Shown: in pieces, positions 50,685-59,341 of the stretch | Layout: each line of letters starts with the position of its first letter | Numbering within the stretch: position 1 is the stretch's first letter | Source: Desulfovibrio sp. | GTDB taxonomy: Bacteria > Desulfobacterota > Desulfovibrionia > Desulfovibrionales > Desulfovibrionaceae | Assembly (NCBI GenBank): GCA_030145055.1 | Contig: JAQYWK010000004.1 | Location: 572,701 to 636,700, forward strand | DNA length: 64,000 nt | Reading direction: 5' to 3' | Program-made: the position numbers and the translations under genes | Notes under the pieces: model-generated | Database searches by the model: none | What the model saw: only the letters and a program-made list of their open reading frames with translations | What the model was told of the DNA's origin: nothing

Positions 50685-50862
50685 CAGTGGTGCTCTTATG
50701 AGCTTAAAAGGGAATCCTGTTTAAATCAGGAACGGACCCGCCGCCGTGAGTCCTATATAATTGAACCCCGTAGCCGATTTTAATCAGGCTTAGCGTGTCA
50801 CTGAAATTTCATTTCGGGAAGGCCGGGTAAGATGGGACAAGTCGGAAGACCTGCCAACACTG
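50685..50862 (+). promoter_or_regulatory. Cobalamin riboswitch
   Basis: The P1 stem is CAGTG (50685-50689) with CACTG (50858-50862). The conserved core is visible in order: AAAAGGGAA, then a hairpin, then GGAACGGACCCGCCGCCGTG and later AAGTCGGAAGACCTGCCAAC. It lies 127 bp upstream of the cobaltochelatase start and presumably lowers expression of the operon when adenosylcobalamin is present. The expression platform in the 50870-50960 stretch was not resolved by eye, though a GC-rich segment with TTTTATT (50952-50960) could be its terminator. Confidence 0.92.
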
Positions 50863-50988
50863 AATATATGCTATGCTTTGATAGATAACGGGGCTTTTAT
50901 CTGTCGAAAAATCCGTATAACTACGCGTGCTTTGCGTGTGTAGGAACGGGCTGTTTTATTTTAAGCCCCCAAATAAATGGAGACTGTT

Positions 50989-51888
50989 ATGCAGTATCGT
51001 TTTGGGGTTACACAAAAAGCAATTTCTGCTTTTGTCCTCCTTTTTATTCTTATTCTTCCTTCTATTGTACTCGCCGGACATGGCGAACCTGCGGCTGCTA
51101 AGAAAGGTATTCTTCTTGTAGCTTTTGGCTCAAGTATGGACGAGGCACAGGTCTCTTTCGATAACTTAGACGCTGCCGTTAAAAAAACTTTCCCAGACGT
51201 TCCCGTTCGGTGGTCATTTTCGTCTGCCATTATCCGAAATGTTCTAGCTGAAAAAGGGCGTAATGTTGATTCGCCAGCTACAGCACTTTCTAAAATGATG
51301 GATGATGGCTTCACTCATGTTGCCGTTCAGTCATTGCACACCATCCCCGGCGAAGAGTATTTTGGCATCCTTGATACTGCGAAGAGATTTGAGGGCATGC
51401 CCAAGGGAATGTCTAAGATTACCGTCGGTAATCCTCTTCTTTATTCGGACGCAGACATGGTGCGAACTGCTAAAGCTATTGCCGCCAATATTCCTAAAGA
51501 CCGCAAAGCTAAAGATGCTGTCGTCCTAATGGGGCATGGGACACATCACGGCGCGAATATTTACTATCCTGCATCTCAATACTACTTCTCAAACATTGAC
51601 CCTAAAATCTTTGTAGGAACTGTTGAAGGTTCTCCTACTCTTGATGATGTCAAAAAGAAACTCGCTAAAAGTAAGGCTAAAAAAGTCTACTTGATGCCGT
51701 ATATGTCTGTTGCAGGTGACCATGCCCGTAATGATATGGCGGGTGATGAAGCTGATTCTTGGGTGTCAGAGTTGACCAAAGCTGGTTATAAATGCGTACC
51801 TGTTCTTAAAGGTAGTGCAGAATTTCCGCAGGTCGTAGATATTTGGGTCGATCATCTTAAAGTAGCTTTTAAGCATCTCGATTCCTAA
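50989..51888 (+). CDS. cbiK: Sirohydrochlorin cobaltochelatase CbiK, exported form
   Basis: Inserts cobalt (or iron) into sirohydrochlorin. The 299-aa protein has a signal peptide (ISAFVLLFILILPSIVLAG, cleavage near residue 30), so it is periplasmic, like the CbiK-P form known from Desulfovibrio vulgaris. The mature part begins KKGILLVAFGSSMDEAQVSF. Active-site histidines are in VQSLHTIPGEEYFG (about 113-126) and LMGHGTHHGANIYYPASQYY (about 180-199). A periplasmic chelatase is odd for a cytoplasmic pathway; a metal or haem transport role has been proposed for such forms. The start is placed at ATG 50989 because GGAG lies six bases before it and an in-frame ATG at 50977 lacks one. It is first in the riboswitch operon. 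Confidence 0.9.
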   Translation: MQYRFGVTQKAISAFVLLFILILPSIVLAGHGEPAAAKKGILLVAFGSSMDEAQVSFDNLDAAVKKTFPDVPVRWSFSSAIIRNVLAEKGRNVDSPATALSKMMDDGFTHVAVQSLHTIPGEEYFGILDTAKRFEGMPKGMSKITVGNPLLYSDADMVRTAKAIAANIPKDRKAKDAVVLMGHGTHHGANIYYPASQYYFSNIDPKIFVGTVEGSPTLDDVKKKLAKSKAKKVYLMPYMSVAGDHARNDMAGDEADSWVSELTKAGYKCVPVLKGSAEFPQVVDIWVDHLKVAFKHLDS

Positions 51889-51916
51889 ATCGAATTAATT
51901 CAGGGGGCGGTAAAAT

Positions 51917-52972
51917 ATGGAAACATTGGATAAAAGAAGAGTTAAGGCTGTTGCTGTGCTCTTGTTTCTTGTTCCTGTTTCTATTTTTGCCGCCTGCTTG
52001 TTTGGTGCGTATGATACATCTATTGCGCAAGTTTTCCATGTGTTCAAATCTGCTCTCTTCGGAGATGCGGAAAGTACAAAGTCTTCACTATCTTTTATAG
52101 TAACAGATCTGAGGCTCAGCAGAATATGTCTGTCCTTTTTGGTGGGCATGTCGCTTGCTGTTGCCGGAACCGTGTATCAAGGCATTTTACGAAATCCTTT
52201 AGCTGATCCTTTCACTTTAGGTGTCAGTAGCGGGGCGGCATTTGGCGCAAGTCTGGCTATCTTTTCAGGATCAACTGTCCTCGGGGCGGGGCTATGGCTT
52301 AAGTTTGGATCACTATTTCTGCCGCTGGCGGCTCTTGCTGGAGCAATGGCGGCCCTTGGTGCGGTACTTATGCTTGGGCGAATTGGGGGCAGTTTGCGCC
52401 GTGAGACTATGGTGCTTGCCGGGATTGTCGTGGCGACATTTCTCTCGGCCTTGATATCATTGCTTAAGTCGCTGGATGAAGATTCCGTGACTAGTATTGT
52501 CTTCTGGATAATGGGCAGTTTTCAGGGGCGCGGTTGGGATCACGTTGCACTCTTTCTACCGTATTTTATCCTCGGTATGATTCCGATTATTTATTATTCT
52601 CGCGAACTGGACATATTGTCGCTCGGGGAAACTCAGGCACGCCATCTTGGTATGGATGTATCCCGAGTCAGATTATATTTGCTTGTGGGTTCGGGGCTGT
52701 TGACGGGAGCGGCTGTAGCTGTTTCTGGAATTATCGGATTTGTGGGGCTGATTGTGCCTCATTTGGTTCGTATGTTTCAGGGCGCGGAACACAGGCCGTT
52801 GCTACTTTCATCCTCATTGCTCGGTGGATTGCTACTCGTGTGGTCAGACGTTATTGCCCGTTCATTACTTCCCGGCGGCGAGGAACTGCCTGTAGGGGTT
52901 GTGACAGCACTGCTCGGCGGGCCGTTTTTCTGCATAGTTCTAAGGGGCGGATTTAGGGGAACAAAGTCATGA
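51917..52972 (+). CDS. BtuC/FecCD-type ABC transporter permease
   Basis: A 351-aa inner-membrane permease of the vitamin B12/iron-siderophore class with about ten helices. It carries the family landmarks TDLRLSRICLSFLVGMSLAV, GTVYQGILRNPLADPFTLGV (about 74-93), GLIVPHLVRMFQGAEHR near 276-292, and a C-terminal helix after GEELPVGVVTALLGGPFF. It starts 28 bp after cbiK and overlaps the ATPase gene by four bases. The riboswitch in front of the operon supports a corrinoid (or cobalt-related) cargo, but the class cannot be split from iron-siderophore by sequence alone. Confidence 0.87.
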   Translation: METLDKRRVKAVAVLLFLVPVSIFAACLFGAYDTSIAQVFHVFKSALFGDAESTKSSLSFIVTDLRLSRICLSFLVGMSLAVAGTVYQGILRNPLADPFTLGVSSGAAFGASLAIFSGSTVLGAGLWLKFGSLFLPLAALAGAMAALGAVLMLGRIGGSLRRETMVLAGIVVATFLSALISLLKSLDEDSVTSIVFWIMGSFQGRGWDHVALFLPYFILGMIPIIYYSRELDILSLGETQARHLGMDVSRVRLYLLVGSGLLTGAAVAVSGIIGFVGLIVPHLVRMFQGAEHRPLLLSSSLLGGLLLVWSDVIARSLLPGGEELPVGVVTALLGGPFFCIVLRGGFRGTKS

Positions 52973-53754
52973 TCGCTGTAGAAAATATTTCTGCCGGATA
53001 CGGCAGGCGCAAAGTTCTCAGCGATATGAATCTGCTTTTCTGCGAAGGGGCCATGACAGCGGTTCTCGGACCTAACGGTAGCGGGAAAACTACGCTTGTG
53101 TCCTCAATTTCGGGTGTTCTAAATCCTTTATCGGGACAGATAAAGGTTGCTGGAAAAAATGTTCGGGATTATCGCCCTCGTGAACTTGCTGAAATTATGT
53201 CGGTCCTTCCGCAAAAGGTTGAACCAGCTTTCGGGCTGACCGTTAAGTCTATGGTTATGATGGGCCGGTATGCACATGGTTCAGGTTTTTTTGGATATGA
53301 TGCTGAAGATGAGAATATTTGCGCTGAAGCTATTCAGCGGGTTGGAATTACCCACTTAAAGGATCGCCCTGTATCAGAACTTTCGGGCGGCGAGTTTCAA
53401 CGGGTGCTTATGGCTCGCACGGTTTCGCAGCAGTCAAAAATAATGGTTCTTGATGAGGCCGCGTCAGGAGTTGATGTTGCCGGAAAAATAGAGCTTTTTG
53501 ATATGCTTAAAACTTTGAATAAACAGGGTGCGACCATAATCTGTGTGATTCACGATTTGAATCTTGCATCACTTTATTTCGACCGTCTTGTGTTCCTATC
53601 AGAGGGAAGAGCTGTTTTGGACGGTCCTCCTGCGGATGTTATTACGAAGGATAATATTTCGAATGTTTATAAAACATCTGTTTCAATTGTTGAACATCCA
53701 GAGCTTGGTGTTCCTCAAGTCCTTTTTTCTCCTTCTGGCGATTTTACCCTGTAA
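52969..53754 (+). CDS. BtuD/FepC-type ABC transporter ATP-binding protein
   Basis: A 261-aa ATPase of the same importer. It has Walker A GPNGSGKTT (about 35-43), the Q-loop VLPQKVEPAFG, the signature LSGGEFQRVLMAR (about 140-152), Walker B IMVLDEAASGVD and the switch VIHDLNLA. Its stop codon lies 46 bases inside the next gene, so the substrate-binding protein is read by coupling. The start ATG overlaps the permease stop. Confidence 0.9.
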   Translation: MIAVENISAGYGRRKVLSDMNLLFCEGAMTAVLGPNGSGKTTLVSSISGVLNPLSGQIKVAGKNVRDYRPRELAEIMSVLPQKVEPAFGLTVKSMVMMGRYAHGSGFFGYDAEDENICAEAIQRVGITHLKDRPVSELSGGEFQRVLMARTVSQQSKIMVLDEAASGVDVAGKIELFDMLKTLNKQGATIICVIHDLNLASLYFDRLVFLSEGRAVLDGPPADVITKDNISNVYKTSVSIVEHPELGVPQVLFSPSGDFTL

Positions 53755-54583
53755 TTTAGCTTTTGCAGAAATTTCTGTGATTGATGACTTCGGGGATGAG
53801 GTTGTGCTTAAGGAGCCTGCTAAAAGGATTGTAGCGCTCTACGGCTCATTTAATGAGATACTTTTTGCGATGGATTTGGAAGATAGAATCGTTGCCCGCA
53901 CTGCTGGTGATGATTATCCTGAACAGATAGTGAAGTTGCCGTCCATTGGCACTCACATGCGCCCTAATCCAGAATTGATTGTCGCCTTAAATCCTGATCT
54001 GGTTTTACAGATGGCAGGGCGCTCGCAGGCCAAAGCTCCGCTTGAGCCGTTAAAGGTGCGGGGCATCCCGACGGCGATGTTTCAGGTTACCTCGTTTGAC
54101 GAGTTGTATTCCTTGATTCACAGAATCGGTATTTTAACCGCAGAACCTGAACGCGCAGAAAAACTTGTGCAGTCCATGGTTATGCGTCTTGATAAAGTGA
54201 AAGAAAAGTACACCGATATAAATGATAAGCCTGACGTATTCTTTGAGATTCGGTACCCGAATCTTTTAGCTGCGGGGAAAGGCTCAATTGTATCAGATAT
54301 TATACGAAAAGCTGGCGGGACAAATTGTGTAAAGAATAATAAAAAGATCGTTCGCATGGGTGAAGAAGAACTACTTCGGCTCGATCCTGCAAATTATGTT
54401 TACCAGTCCGGCCGCATGAATCAATCTCCTGTATCTCCAACTGAGCGTGGTCATTTTAAAATGATTATGGCTGTTCGATCAGGTAGAATTTTAAAGGTAG
54501 ACGAATCTGTATTTTCTCGTCCCGGTCCACGCAATGTTGATGCTGTGGAAACCTTGGCCGATTTTTTATATAGTACTAATTAG
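53708..54583 (+). CDS. BtuF-like ABC transporter substrate-binding protein
   Basis: A 291-aa periplasmic binding protein. The signal peptide (FLKSFFLLLAILPCNLAFAE) directly precedes the mature start EISVIDDFGDEVVLKEPAKR, and the rest has two lobes typical of class III binding proteins (RIVALYGSFNEILFAM, PSIGTHMRPNPELIVALNPD, LVLQMAGRSQ). The true start is inside the ATPase gene: GTG 53708 is chosen because it gives a normal signal peptide. TTG 53705 or 53690 are alternatives, and none has a strong ribosome site. It probably carries a corrinoid. Confidence 0.85.
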   Translation: MFLKSFFLLLAILPCNLAFAEISVIDDFGDEVVLKEPAKRIVALYGSFNEILFAMDLEDRIVARTAGDDYPEQIVKLPSIGTHMRPNPELIVALNPDLVLQMAGRSQAKAPLEPLKVRGIPTAMFQVTSFDELYSLIHRIGILTAEPERAEKLVQSMVMRLDKVKEKYTDINDKPDVFFEIRYPNLLAAGKGSIVSDIIRKAGGTNCVKNNKKIVRMGEEELLRLDPANYVYQSGRMNQSPVSPTERGHFKMIMAVRSGRILKVDESVFSRPGPRNVDAVETLADFLYSTN

Positions 54584-54645
54584 AGTTAATCTCTTAAAAA
54601 CATTTACTGTCACTGTTTGATCAGTGAACTAAAACGAGTATATTA

Positions 54646-55359
54646 ATGAGTAATTACGGTAAAATATATGGTATTGGTGTTGGTCCCGGTGATCCTGATT
54701 TGCTGACAGTGAGAGCTGTACGCACTCTTGAAAAAGTCGATGTTGTTTTTGCCGCTTGTTCCACCAAGAATGATTATTCGCATTCACTTGAGATAGCTAA
54801 AGAATATTTGAATGGTAGGTGTGAAGTTGTAAAACTCGGCTATCCCATGACCCGTGACAAAACGGATTTGCAGGCTGCGTGGGATGAAAATTGTAAATTA
54901 GCGGCTACTTACCTTGCTGATGGAAAAAGCGCGGCCTTTCTTACACTGGGCGATCCGCTCATCTATTCAACCTTTGGCTACATGCTCCAGACTCTACGCA
55001 GATTGTATCCAGAAATAGAAGTGGAAGTTGTGCCGGGCATCACCTCATATCAGGCCGCCGCGGCAAGGTCATGTCAGGTGCTTGTTGAATCTGGGCAGGA
55101 TTTACTGCTTACATCAGGCGTTGCGGATACGGACAAGTTTGCGGAAACTCTCGCTACGGTAGATAATGCGGTCATTTTGAAAGCTTACCGCAACTTCCCT
55201 GAGCTTCGTAAAACGGTGAAAGAAATTCCAGATATCGACGTTAAATTTTATACGCGTTTGGGATTGGAAGGAGAATCCATTTACGAGGATATCGACGAAG
55301 TTCCTGAGAAGACGCAATATCTTTCGCTGATGCTGCTTACTGTTGCTGCGAATGGTTAA
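54646..55359 (+). CDS. cobI: Precorrin-2/cobalt-factor II C20-methyltransferase
   Basis: Methylates C20 of precorrin-2 or cobalt-factor II in cobalamin synthesis. The 237-aa protein has the class III methyltransferase motifs YGIGVGPGDPDLLTVRAVR (about 8-26), FLTLGDPLIYSTFGYML (about 98-114) and EVVPGITSYQAAAARSCQ (about 127-144), characteristic of CobI/CbiL. Given the anaerobic lifestyle suggested here, the CbiL (early cobalt insertion) role is more likely, in keeping with CbiK at the head of the operon. It overlaps the convergent GIY-YIG gene by 23 bases at its 3' end. Confidence 0.92.
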   Translation: MSNYGKIYGIGVGPGDPDLLTVRAVRTLEKVDVVFAACSTKNDYSHSLEIAKEYLNGRCEVVKLGYPMTRDKTDLQAAWDENCKLAATYLADGKSAAFLTLGDPLIYSTFGYMLQTLRRLYPEIEVEVVPGITSYQAAAARSCQVLVESGQDLLLTSGVADTDKFAETLATVDNAVILKAYRNFPELRKTVKEIPDIDVKFYTRLGLEGESIYEDIDEVPEKTQYLSLMLLTVAANG

Positions 55360-55633
55360 ATTCGTTACGCATTCTAAGTGCTGTCTGTTGTAAAAAGGCT
55401 GCTTTTTGCAACGCGGGCTTCTTTTTTACGGCGTATTCGAGTTGATATGCGGACTTTTTGTCTGGCAGGTCTTCAACCACTTCAATTGTGACGGGTAGCC
55501 TCGCGCGGGTATATTTAGCCCCTTTTTTGGCCCCTTTGTTGTGCTCGGCAAGTCTGCGCTCGGGGTCGGTGGTTACTCCGCAATACAGAGAATTGTCGCT
55601 GCAGCGCAGTAGGTATACATGCCATGTTTTCAT
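55337..55633 (-). CDS. GIY-YIG nuclease-superfamily protein
   Basis: A 98-aa single-domain GIY-YIG protein (UPF0213/YhbQ-like). The signature reads WHVYLLRCSDNSLYCGVTTD (about 3-22, the tyrosines in the variants VYLL and LYCG), then PERRLAEHNKGAKKGAKYTR (about 23-42) and a conserved Glu in QLEYAVKKKP near 74. The true start is Met 48 of a longer open frame, because the domain begins right there and earlier residues do not fit. The function of such short proteins is not settled; DNA maintenance is proposed for YhbQ. It overlaps the 3' end of cobI. Confidence 0.82.
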   Translation of the reverse strand: MKTWHVYLLRCSDNSLYCGVTTDPERRLAEHNKGAKKGAKYTRARLPVTIEVVEDLPDKKSAYQLEYAVKKKPALQKAAFLQQTALRMRNEFNHSQQQ

Positions 55634-55923
55634 GCTTGGTCCATACTCTGGACCCGCCGTAAGGTCAAAATATAGAAAGTTTGACAATTTTGGAGCCCAA
55701 AACGGAAAGAATCCCTTGAAATCGTTGACTCGCTGGCCAATATGGCACCATTTACCTTGCTTTCCTTCGCGCATCCATATATTTTGCCCTGCTTAACCAT
55801 GACCTAGTTTGAGATCTGTTTTTATATATATTTGAAGGGCGACTGCTGATTTAAGCTGATATGCCATGAGTACTATACAAATTTCTCAGCTTTTTTCAGC
55901 CAAATCCCCTAATCGGAGAATCA

Positions 55924-57921
55924 ATGCCTAAAGTTACTATATCATCCCTTGGAAAATCATATAACGGTCAAGATCTGTTTCACGATCTTTCGTTTGAAGT
56001 TGTTGCCGGAACACGGCTTGCCGTAACTGGTCCTAACGGATGTGGTAAATCTACGCTCCTCAAGCTTATTGCCGGAAAGATCAAACCGGATCAAGGCGTT
56101 CTTGCCATCTCAAAGAATGCCCGTGTCGGGTATGTCGCTCAGGAATTTACTGATGAAGATCTCGAGCATGGCCTCCTTAGTTGGGTGCTTGCCGCTTTGC
56201 CATCATGGAATACTCTTTGGGAAGACTGGGAGCATGCAGCGGCGACAAAAGATCACGCATTAATGGAAAAGCTTTCGCAGCGTCAGGCTGACCTCGAAAA
56301 TCAGTTCGGATACAATCCTGAACATAAAGCTCGCACAATTTTGACTGGACTTGGTTTTTCCGAACACAGCATGCTCAGCAAGATTGAAGAGCTTAGTGGT
56401 GGGTGGCGCGAAAGAGCTAAACTAGGCAGAGTTTTGTTGCAAGGGGCTGATGTTCTTCTGCTTGATGAGCCTACTAACCATCTTGATCTTGAAGCGGTTG
56501 AATGGTTGGAGAGCTACTTGCTTTCTTTCAGGGGAGTGGTTGTTTACGTCGCGCATGATCTTGTTTTCCTTAACCGCGTAGGTACGCATGTTTTGTACTT
56601 GGGTGCAGGGAAAGCTGTAGTCAGACGCGGTTCTTTCACACAATTTTTGGAATGGCGCGCAGAGAATGCTTCTCAGAGATCGCGTGAAGCTGTGAAGTTG
56701 TCAGCTAAAATTGAAAGCGAATATTCATACATTAACCGCTTTAAAGCTCAGGCTCGTAAGGCCGCACAGGCTCAGTCTAAGCTTAAAAAAGTAGTTAAGC
56801 TTGAGGAAGAGCTTGCACAGATTAAGCTTGAAACTGATAGTCATCGCGCTGGTAGAACTCTTTCGTTTAATATGCCTCGCACATCTCGGGGTGATAAAGC
56901 TGCCATATCCGTTGTTGATCTTGAATTTTCATATGATGGGAAACGCCCGTCACTTTGGCCGATTCTTAATTTTCAGCTGTTTCGCGGTAAAAAAGTCGCA
57001 CTAGCTGCGCCAAATGGTGCGGGTAAATCAACTTTGCTAAAGGTTATACTCGGGCAGTTGGAGCCAAATGCAGGGTATGCGACCATTGGTCAGAATACCA
57101 GCCTTGCATATTTCAGTCAGCATCAGAGTGAAATTCTGCGTAGTGAAGCCACCGCTCTTTCTGAGATAAGAAGGCTTTGCGATCCTGACACTACTGAAGA
57201 GCAGCTTAAAGGTGTGCTCGGCCTATTTTTGCTCGGTCAAAAATATTTCGAACGTAAAGTTTCCGCGCTTTCCGGTGGTGAAAAGAACAGGCTTATACTT
57301 GCAAGTTTATTCCTTTCAAGGGCGAATTTGCTAATTCTTGATGAGCCCACTAACCATCTTGATCTTGAAAGCCGCGAAGGTTTGATTTCTGCGCTTAAGG
57401 ATTATGACGGGACAATCTTTTTTGTAGCGCATGACCGTCATCTTCTTACGGAAATTGCAGAAGAAATCTGGGCCTTAACCGATACTGGTGTTGAAGTTTT
57501 CCAGACTTTCAAAGGTTATGACAAGCATCGCAAAAATGCGCTTGCCGGAATCGGTACCAGTAGCCCTGCATCGAAAGAAGTTGTGGAAGAATATAAGCCT
57601 GCTAAGCGTAAGCTTTCAAAAGAAGAAAAACGGAAACAGGCTGATATCCGTAATGCTATTTACAAAGATCTGAAACCGCGCCTTGCCGAATATGCGAAGC
57701 TTGAGAAGGATCTTGAAAAAGTTATGGAAGAGCAGGCCGTGCTTGAAGGTAAATTGAATGATCCTTCATTATATAATAATCCGGGGGCGGCCATTGAGCT
57801 TAATTCAAATTATTCTGAAGCATGTTCTTGGTCTGAGAGCTTGATGGAGCAGATGGCTGAGCTGGAAGAAGAAATAGGTGTGCTTGAAGAGCGCAAGAAA
57901 GAGATTTTGGATGAGGGCTAG
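55924..57921 (+). CDS. ABC-F family ATP-binding protein
   Basis: A 665-aa cytoplasmic protein with two ABC ATPase domains and no membrane part. Domain 1 has Walker A GPNGCGKST (about 38-46), signature LSGGWRERAKLGR and Walker B LLLDEPTNHLDLEAVEWLE. A charged linker (about 240-310) follows, then domain 2 with Walker A APNGAGKST, signature LSGGEKNRL and Walker B LLILDEPTNHLDLESREGL. The tail (about 560-665) is a coiled coil of the kind seen in Uup/YheS members. ABC-F proteins act on ribosomes or, for Uup, on DNA intermediates; which of these applies is open. It begins a unit with a Nudix gene 5 bp later and metF. Confidence 0.9.
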   Translation: MPKVTISSLGKSYNGQDLFHDLSFEVVAGTRLAVTGPNGCGKSTLLKLIAGKIKPDQGVLAISKNARVGYVAQEFTDEDLEHGLLSWVLAALPSWNTLWEDWEHAAATKDHALMEKLSQRQADLENQFGYNPEHKARTILTGLGFSEHSMLSKIEELSGGWRERAKLGRVLLQGADVLLLDEPTNHLDLEAVEWLESYLLSFRGVVVYVAHDLVFLNRVGTHVLYLGAGKAVVRRGSFTQFLEWRAENASQRSREAVKLSAKIESEYSYINRFKAQARKAAQAQSKLKKVVKLEEELAQIKLETDSHRAGRTLSFNMPRTSRGDKAAISVVDLEFSYDGKRPSLWPILNFQLFRGKKVALAAPNGAGKSTLLKVILGQLEPNAGYATIGQNTSLAYFSQHQSEILRSEATALSEIRRLCDPDTTEEQLKGVLGLFLLGQKYFERKVSALSGGEKNRLILASLFLSRANLLILDEPTNHLDLESREGLISALKDYDGTIFFVAHDRHLLTEIAEEIWALTDTGVEVFQTFKGYDKHRKNALAGIGTSSPASKEVVEEYKPAKRKLSKEEKRKQADIRNAIYKDLKPRLAEYAKLEKDLEKVMEEQAVLEGKLNDPSLYNNPGAAIELNSNYSEACSWSESLMEQMAELEEEIGVLEERKKEILDEG

Positions 57922-57926
57922 CCTTC

Positions 57927-58373
57927 GTGATTGAGCGTGAGCCTATATCCGTTGTCGCAGGGATTATCTGGAAAGATGGTTTTTTTCTGTCTGCTGAGCG
58001 TCCAAGTGGCAAAGATTATGCGGGTTGGTGGGAATTTCCAGGCGGCAAAGTGGAGCAGGGAGAGTCTTTAACAGACGCCCTTGTTCGTGAATTGCAGGAA
58101 GAGCTGGGGATTACGCCGCTTAAGTATGGTTTTTGGATGGATAAGATTGTCGAATATCCAGAATATACGGTTAAATTGAATTTCTTTGATATATGGAATT
58201 TTTCAGGAAAAGTTACATCGATGGAAAAACAAAAGTTTGACTGGTTTGAGCTTGACAATGTAATTGATGTAAAATTTTTACCTGTTAATTATGAGATACT
58301 TGAACTATTGAAAGAAAGGGAAAGGGGCATTGATGCCGCTGTCTCGTTAAGGAGATTGTATGAAAATAGTTGA
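57927..58373 (+). CDS. Nudix hydrolase (MutT-like)
   Basis: A 148-aa (deoxy)nucleoside triphosphate pyrophosphohydrolase candidate. The Nudix box G-x5-E-x7-REUXEEXGU is complete: GGKVEQGESLTDALVRELQE followed by ELGI (about residues 38-61). The start VVAGIIWKDGFFLSAERPSG and the C-terminal FDWFELDNV are as in MutT-type enzymes that clean oxidised nucleotides. GTG start; it overlaps metF by 14 bases. Whether it acts on 8-oxo-dGTP or another substrate is not known. Confidence 0.88.
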   Translation: MIEREPISVVAGIIWKDGFFLSAERPSGKDYAGWWEFPGGKVEQGESLTDALVRELQEELGITPLKYGFWMDKIVEYPEYTVKLNFFDIWNFSGKVTSMEKQKFDWFELDNVIDVKFLPVNYEILELLKERERGIDAAVSLRRLYENS

Positions 58374-59235
58374 TTTAATTGAAAAAAATAAACCATTTCT
58401 TTCCTTAGAATTTTTTCCGCCTAAAGATAAAGAATCTTGGCCTAAATTTTTTGAAGTAGTAGAGAAATTGAAAGTGCTGAATCCCCTTTTTGCTTCCGTT
58501 ACATACGGAGCTGGAGGCGGAACGCAGGATAATTCTCTCGAAATAGTTAAGCAGATGAAGCAGAATGCAGGTATTGAGCCTTTGGCTCATTTGACGTGCG
58601 TTGGTGCAAGTCCTGAAAATATAAGTGTATTTATTAATTCACTGCGTGAAGCTGGTGTTGAAAATATCCTTGCTCTGCGCGGGGATGCTCCTGCTGATGT
58701 TGAAGGCTTTGATTTCAGCACTCAGGAATTTCAACATGGTTCTGATCTAGTTACTTACGTAAAAGATAATCATGCAGGTATGGGAATCGGCGTTGCCGGT
58801 TATCCTGAAGCGCATCTTGAATCTCCTTCAATTAAAGACGATTTCAAGTGGATGAAATATAAGGTTGATGAGGGTGGAGAGTTCATCCTTACACAGTTGT
58901 TTTTTGATAATAGAATGTATTTTGATTTCTGTGATAGACTTACTGAAATGGGAATTAATGTTCCTGTAGTGCCAGGTGTACTGCCTATTATGAGTCTTAA
59001 ATCAGCTAAATTTATTCTTTCACTTTGCGGAGCAGCTATTCCTGGTAAGTTCCTCAGTGCTCTTGAAAAAGCGCATGTCGATGGCGGCGATGATGCTGTT
59101 TACCGTCTTGGAATAGACTATGCTACAAAGCAGGCTCAAGGGCTTCTTGATGGCGGCGCTCCAGGCGTTCATTTATATACTTTAAATAGAGCCAAAGCTT
59201 GTCTTGAAATTGGACAGGCCTTGAAGTTTAACTAG
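58360..59235 (+). CDS. metF: Methylenetetrahydrofolate reductase
   Basis: Reduces methylene-THF to methyl-THF with FAD, feeding methionine synthesis and, in some anaerobes, C1 metabolism. The 291-aa TIM-barrel protein has LSLEFFPPKDKESW (about 14-27), VTYGAGGGTQDNSLEIV (about 47-63), LTCVGASPENI, LALRGDAP, and the later FDNRMYFDFCDRL and VPGVLPIMSL. It starts inside the end of the Nudix gene with AAGGAGAT, so translation is coupled. Confidence 0.93.
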   Translation: MKIVDLIEKNKPFLSLEFFPPKDKESWPKFFEVVEKLKVLNPLFASVTYGAGGGTQDNSLEIVKQMKQNAGIEPLAHLTCVGASPENISVFINSLREAGVENILALRGDAPADVEGFDFSTQEFQHGSDLVTYVKDNHAGMGIGVAGYPEAHLESPSIKDDFKWMKYKVDEGGEFILTQLFFDNRMYFDFCDRLTEMGINVPVVPGVLPIMSLKSAKFILSLCGAAIPGKFLSALEKAHVDGGDDAVYRLGIDYATKQAQGLLDGGAPGVHLYTLNRAKACLEIGQALKFN

Positions 59236-59261
59236 AGAGTATTATTTTTTTGCGAGGACCA

Positions 59262-59319
59262 GATCAATTTTTGATCGTTCATATTAAAAATTAAATCTGA
59301 TAACCTTTGAGGTTCAGAT
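59262..59319. other. Small stem-loops in the leader of asd
   Basis: GATCAA/TTGATC (59262-59276) and ATCTGA-TA-ACC/GGT-TCAGAT (59295-59319) form two short hairpins between metF and asd. They may be a weak terminator or leader structure; neither is followed by a convincing T-run. Confidence 0.3.
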
Positions 59320-59341
59320 CAAAAATACGGAGGAAACACAG

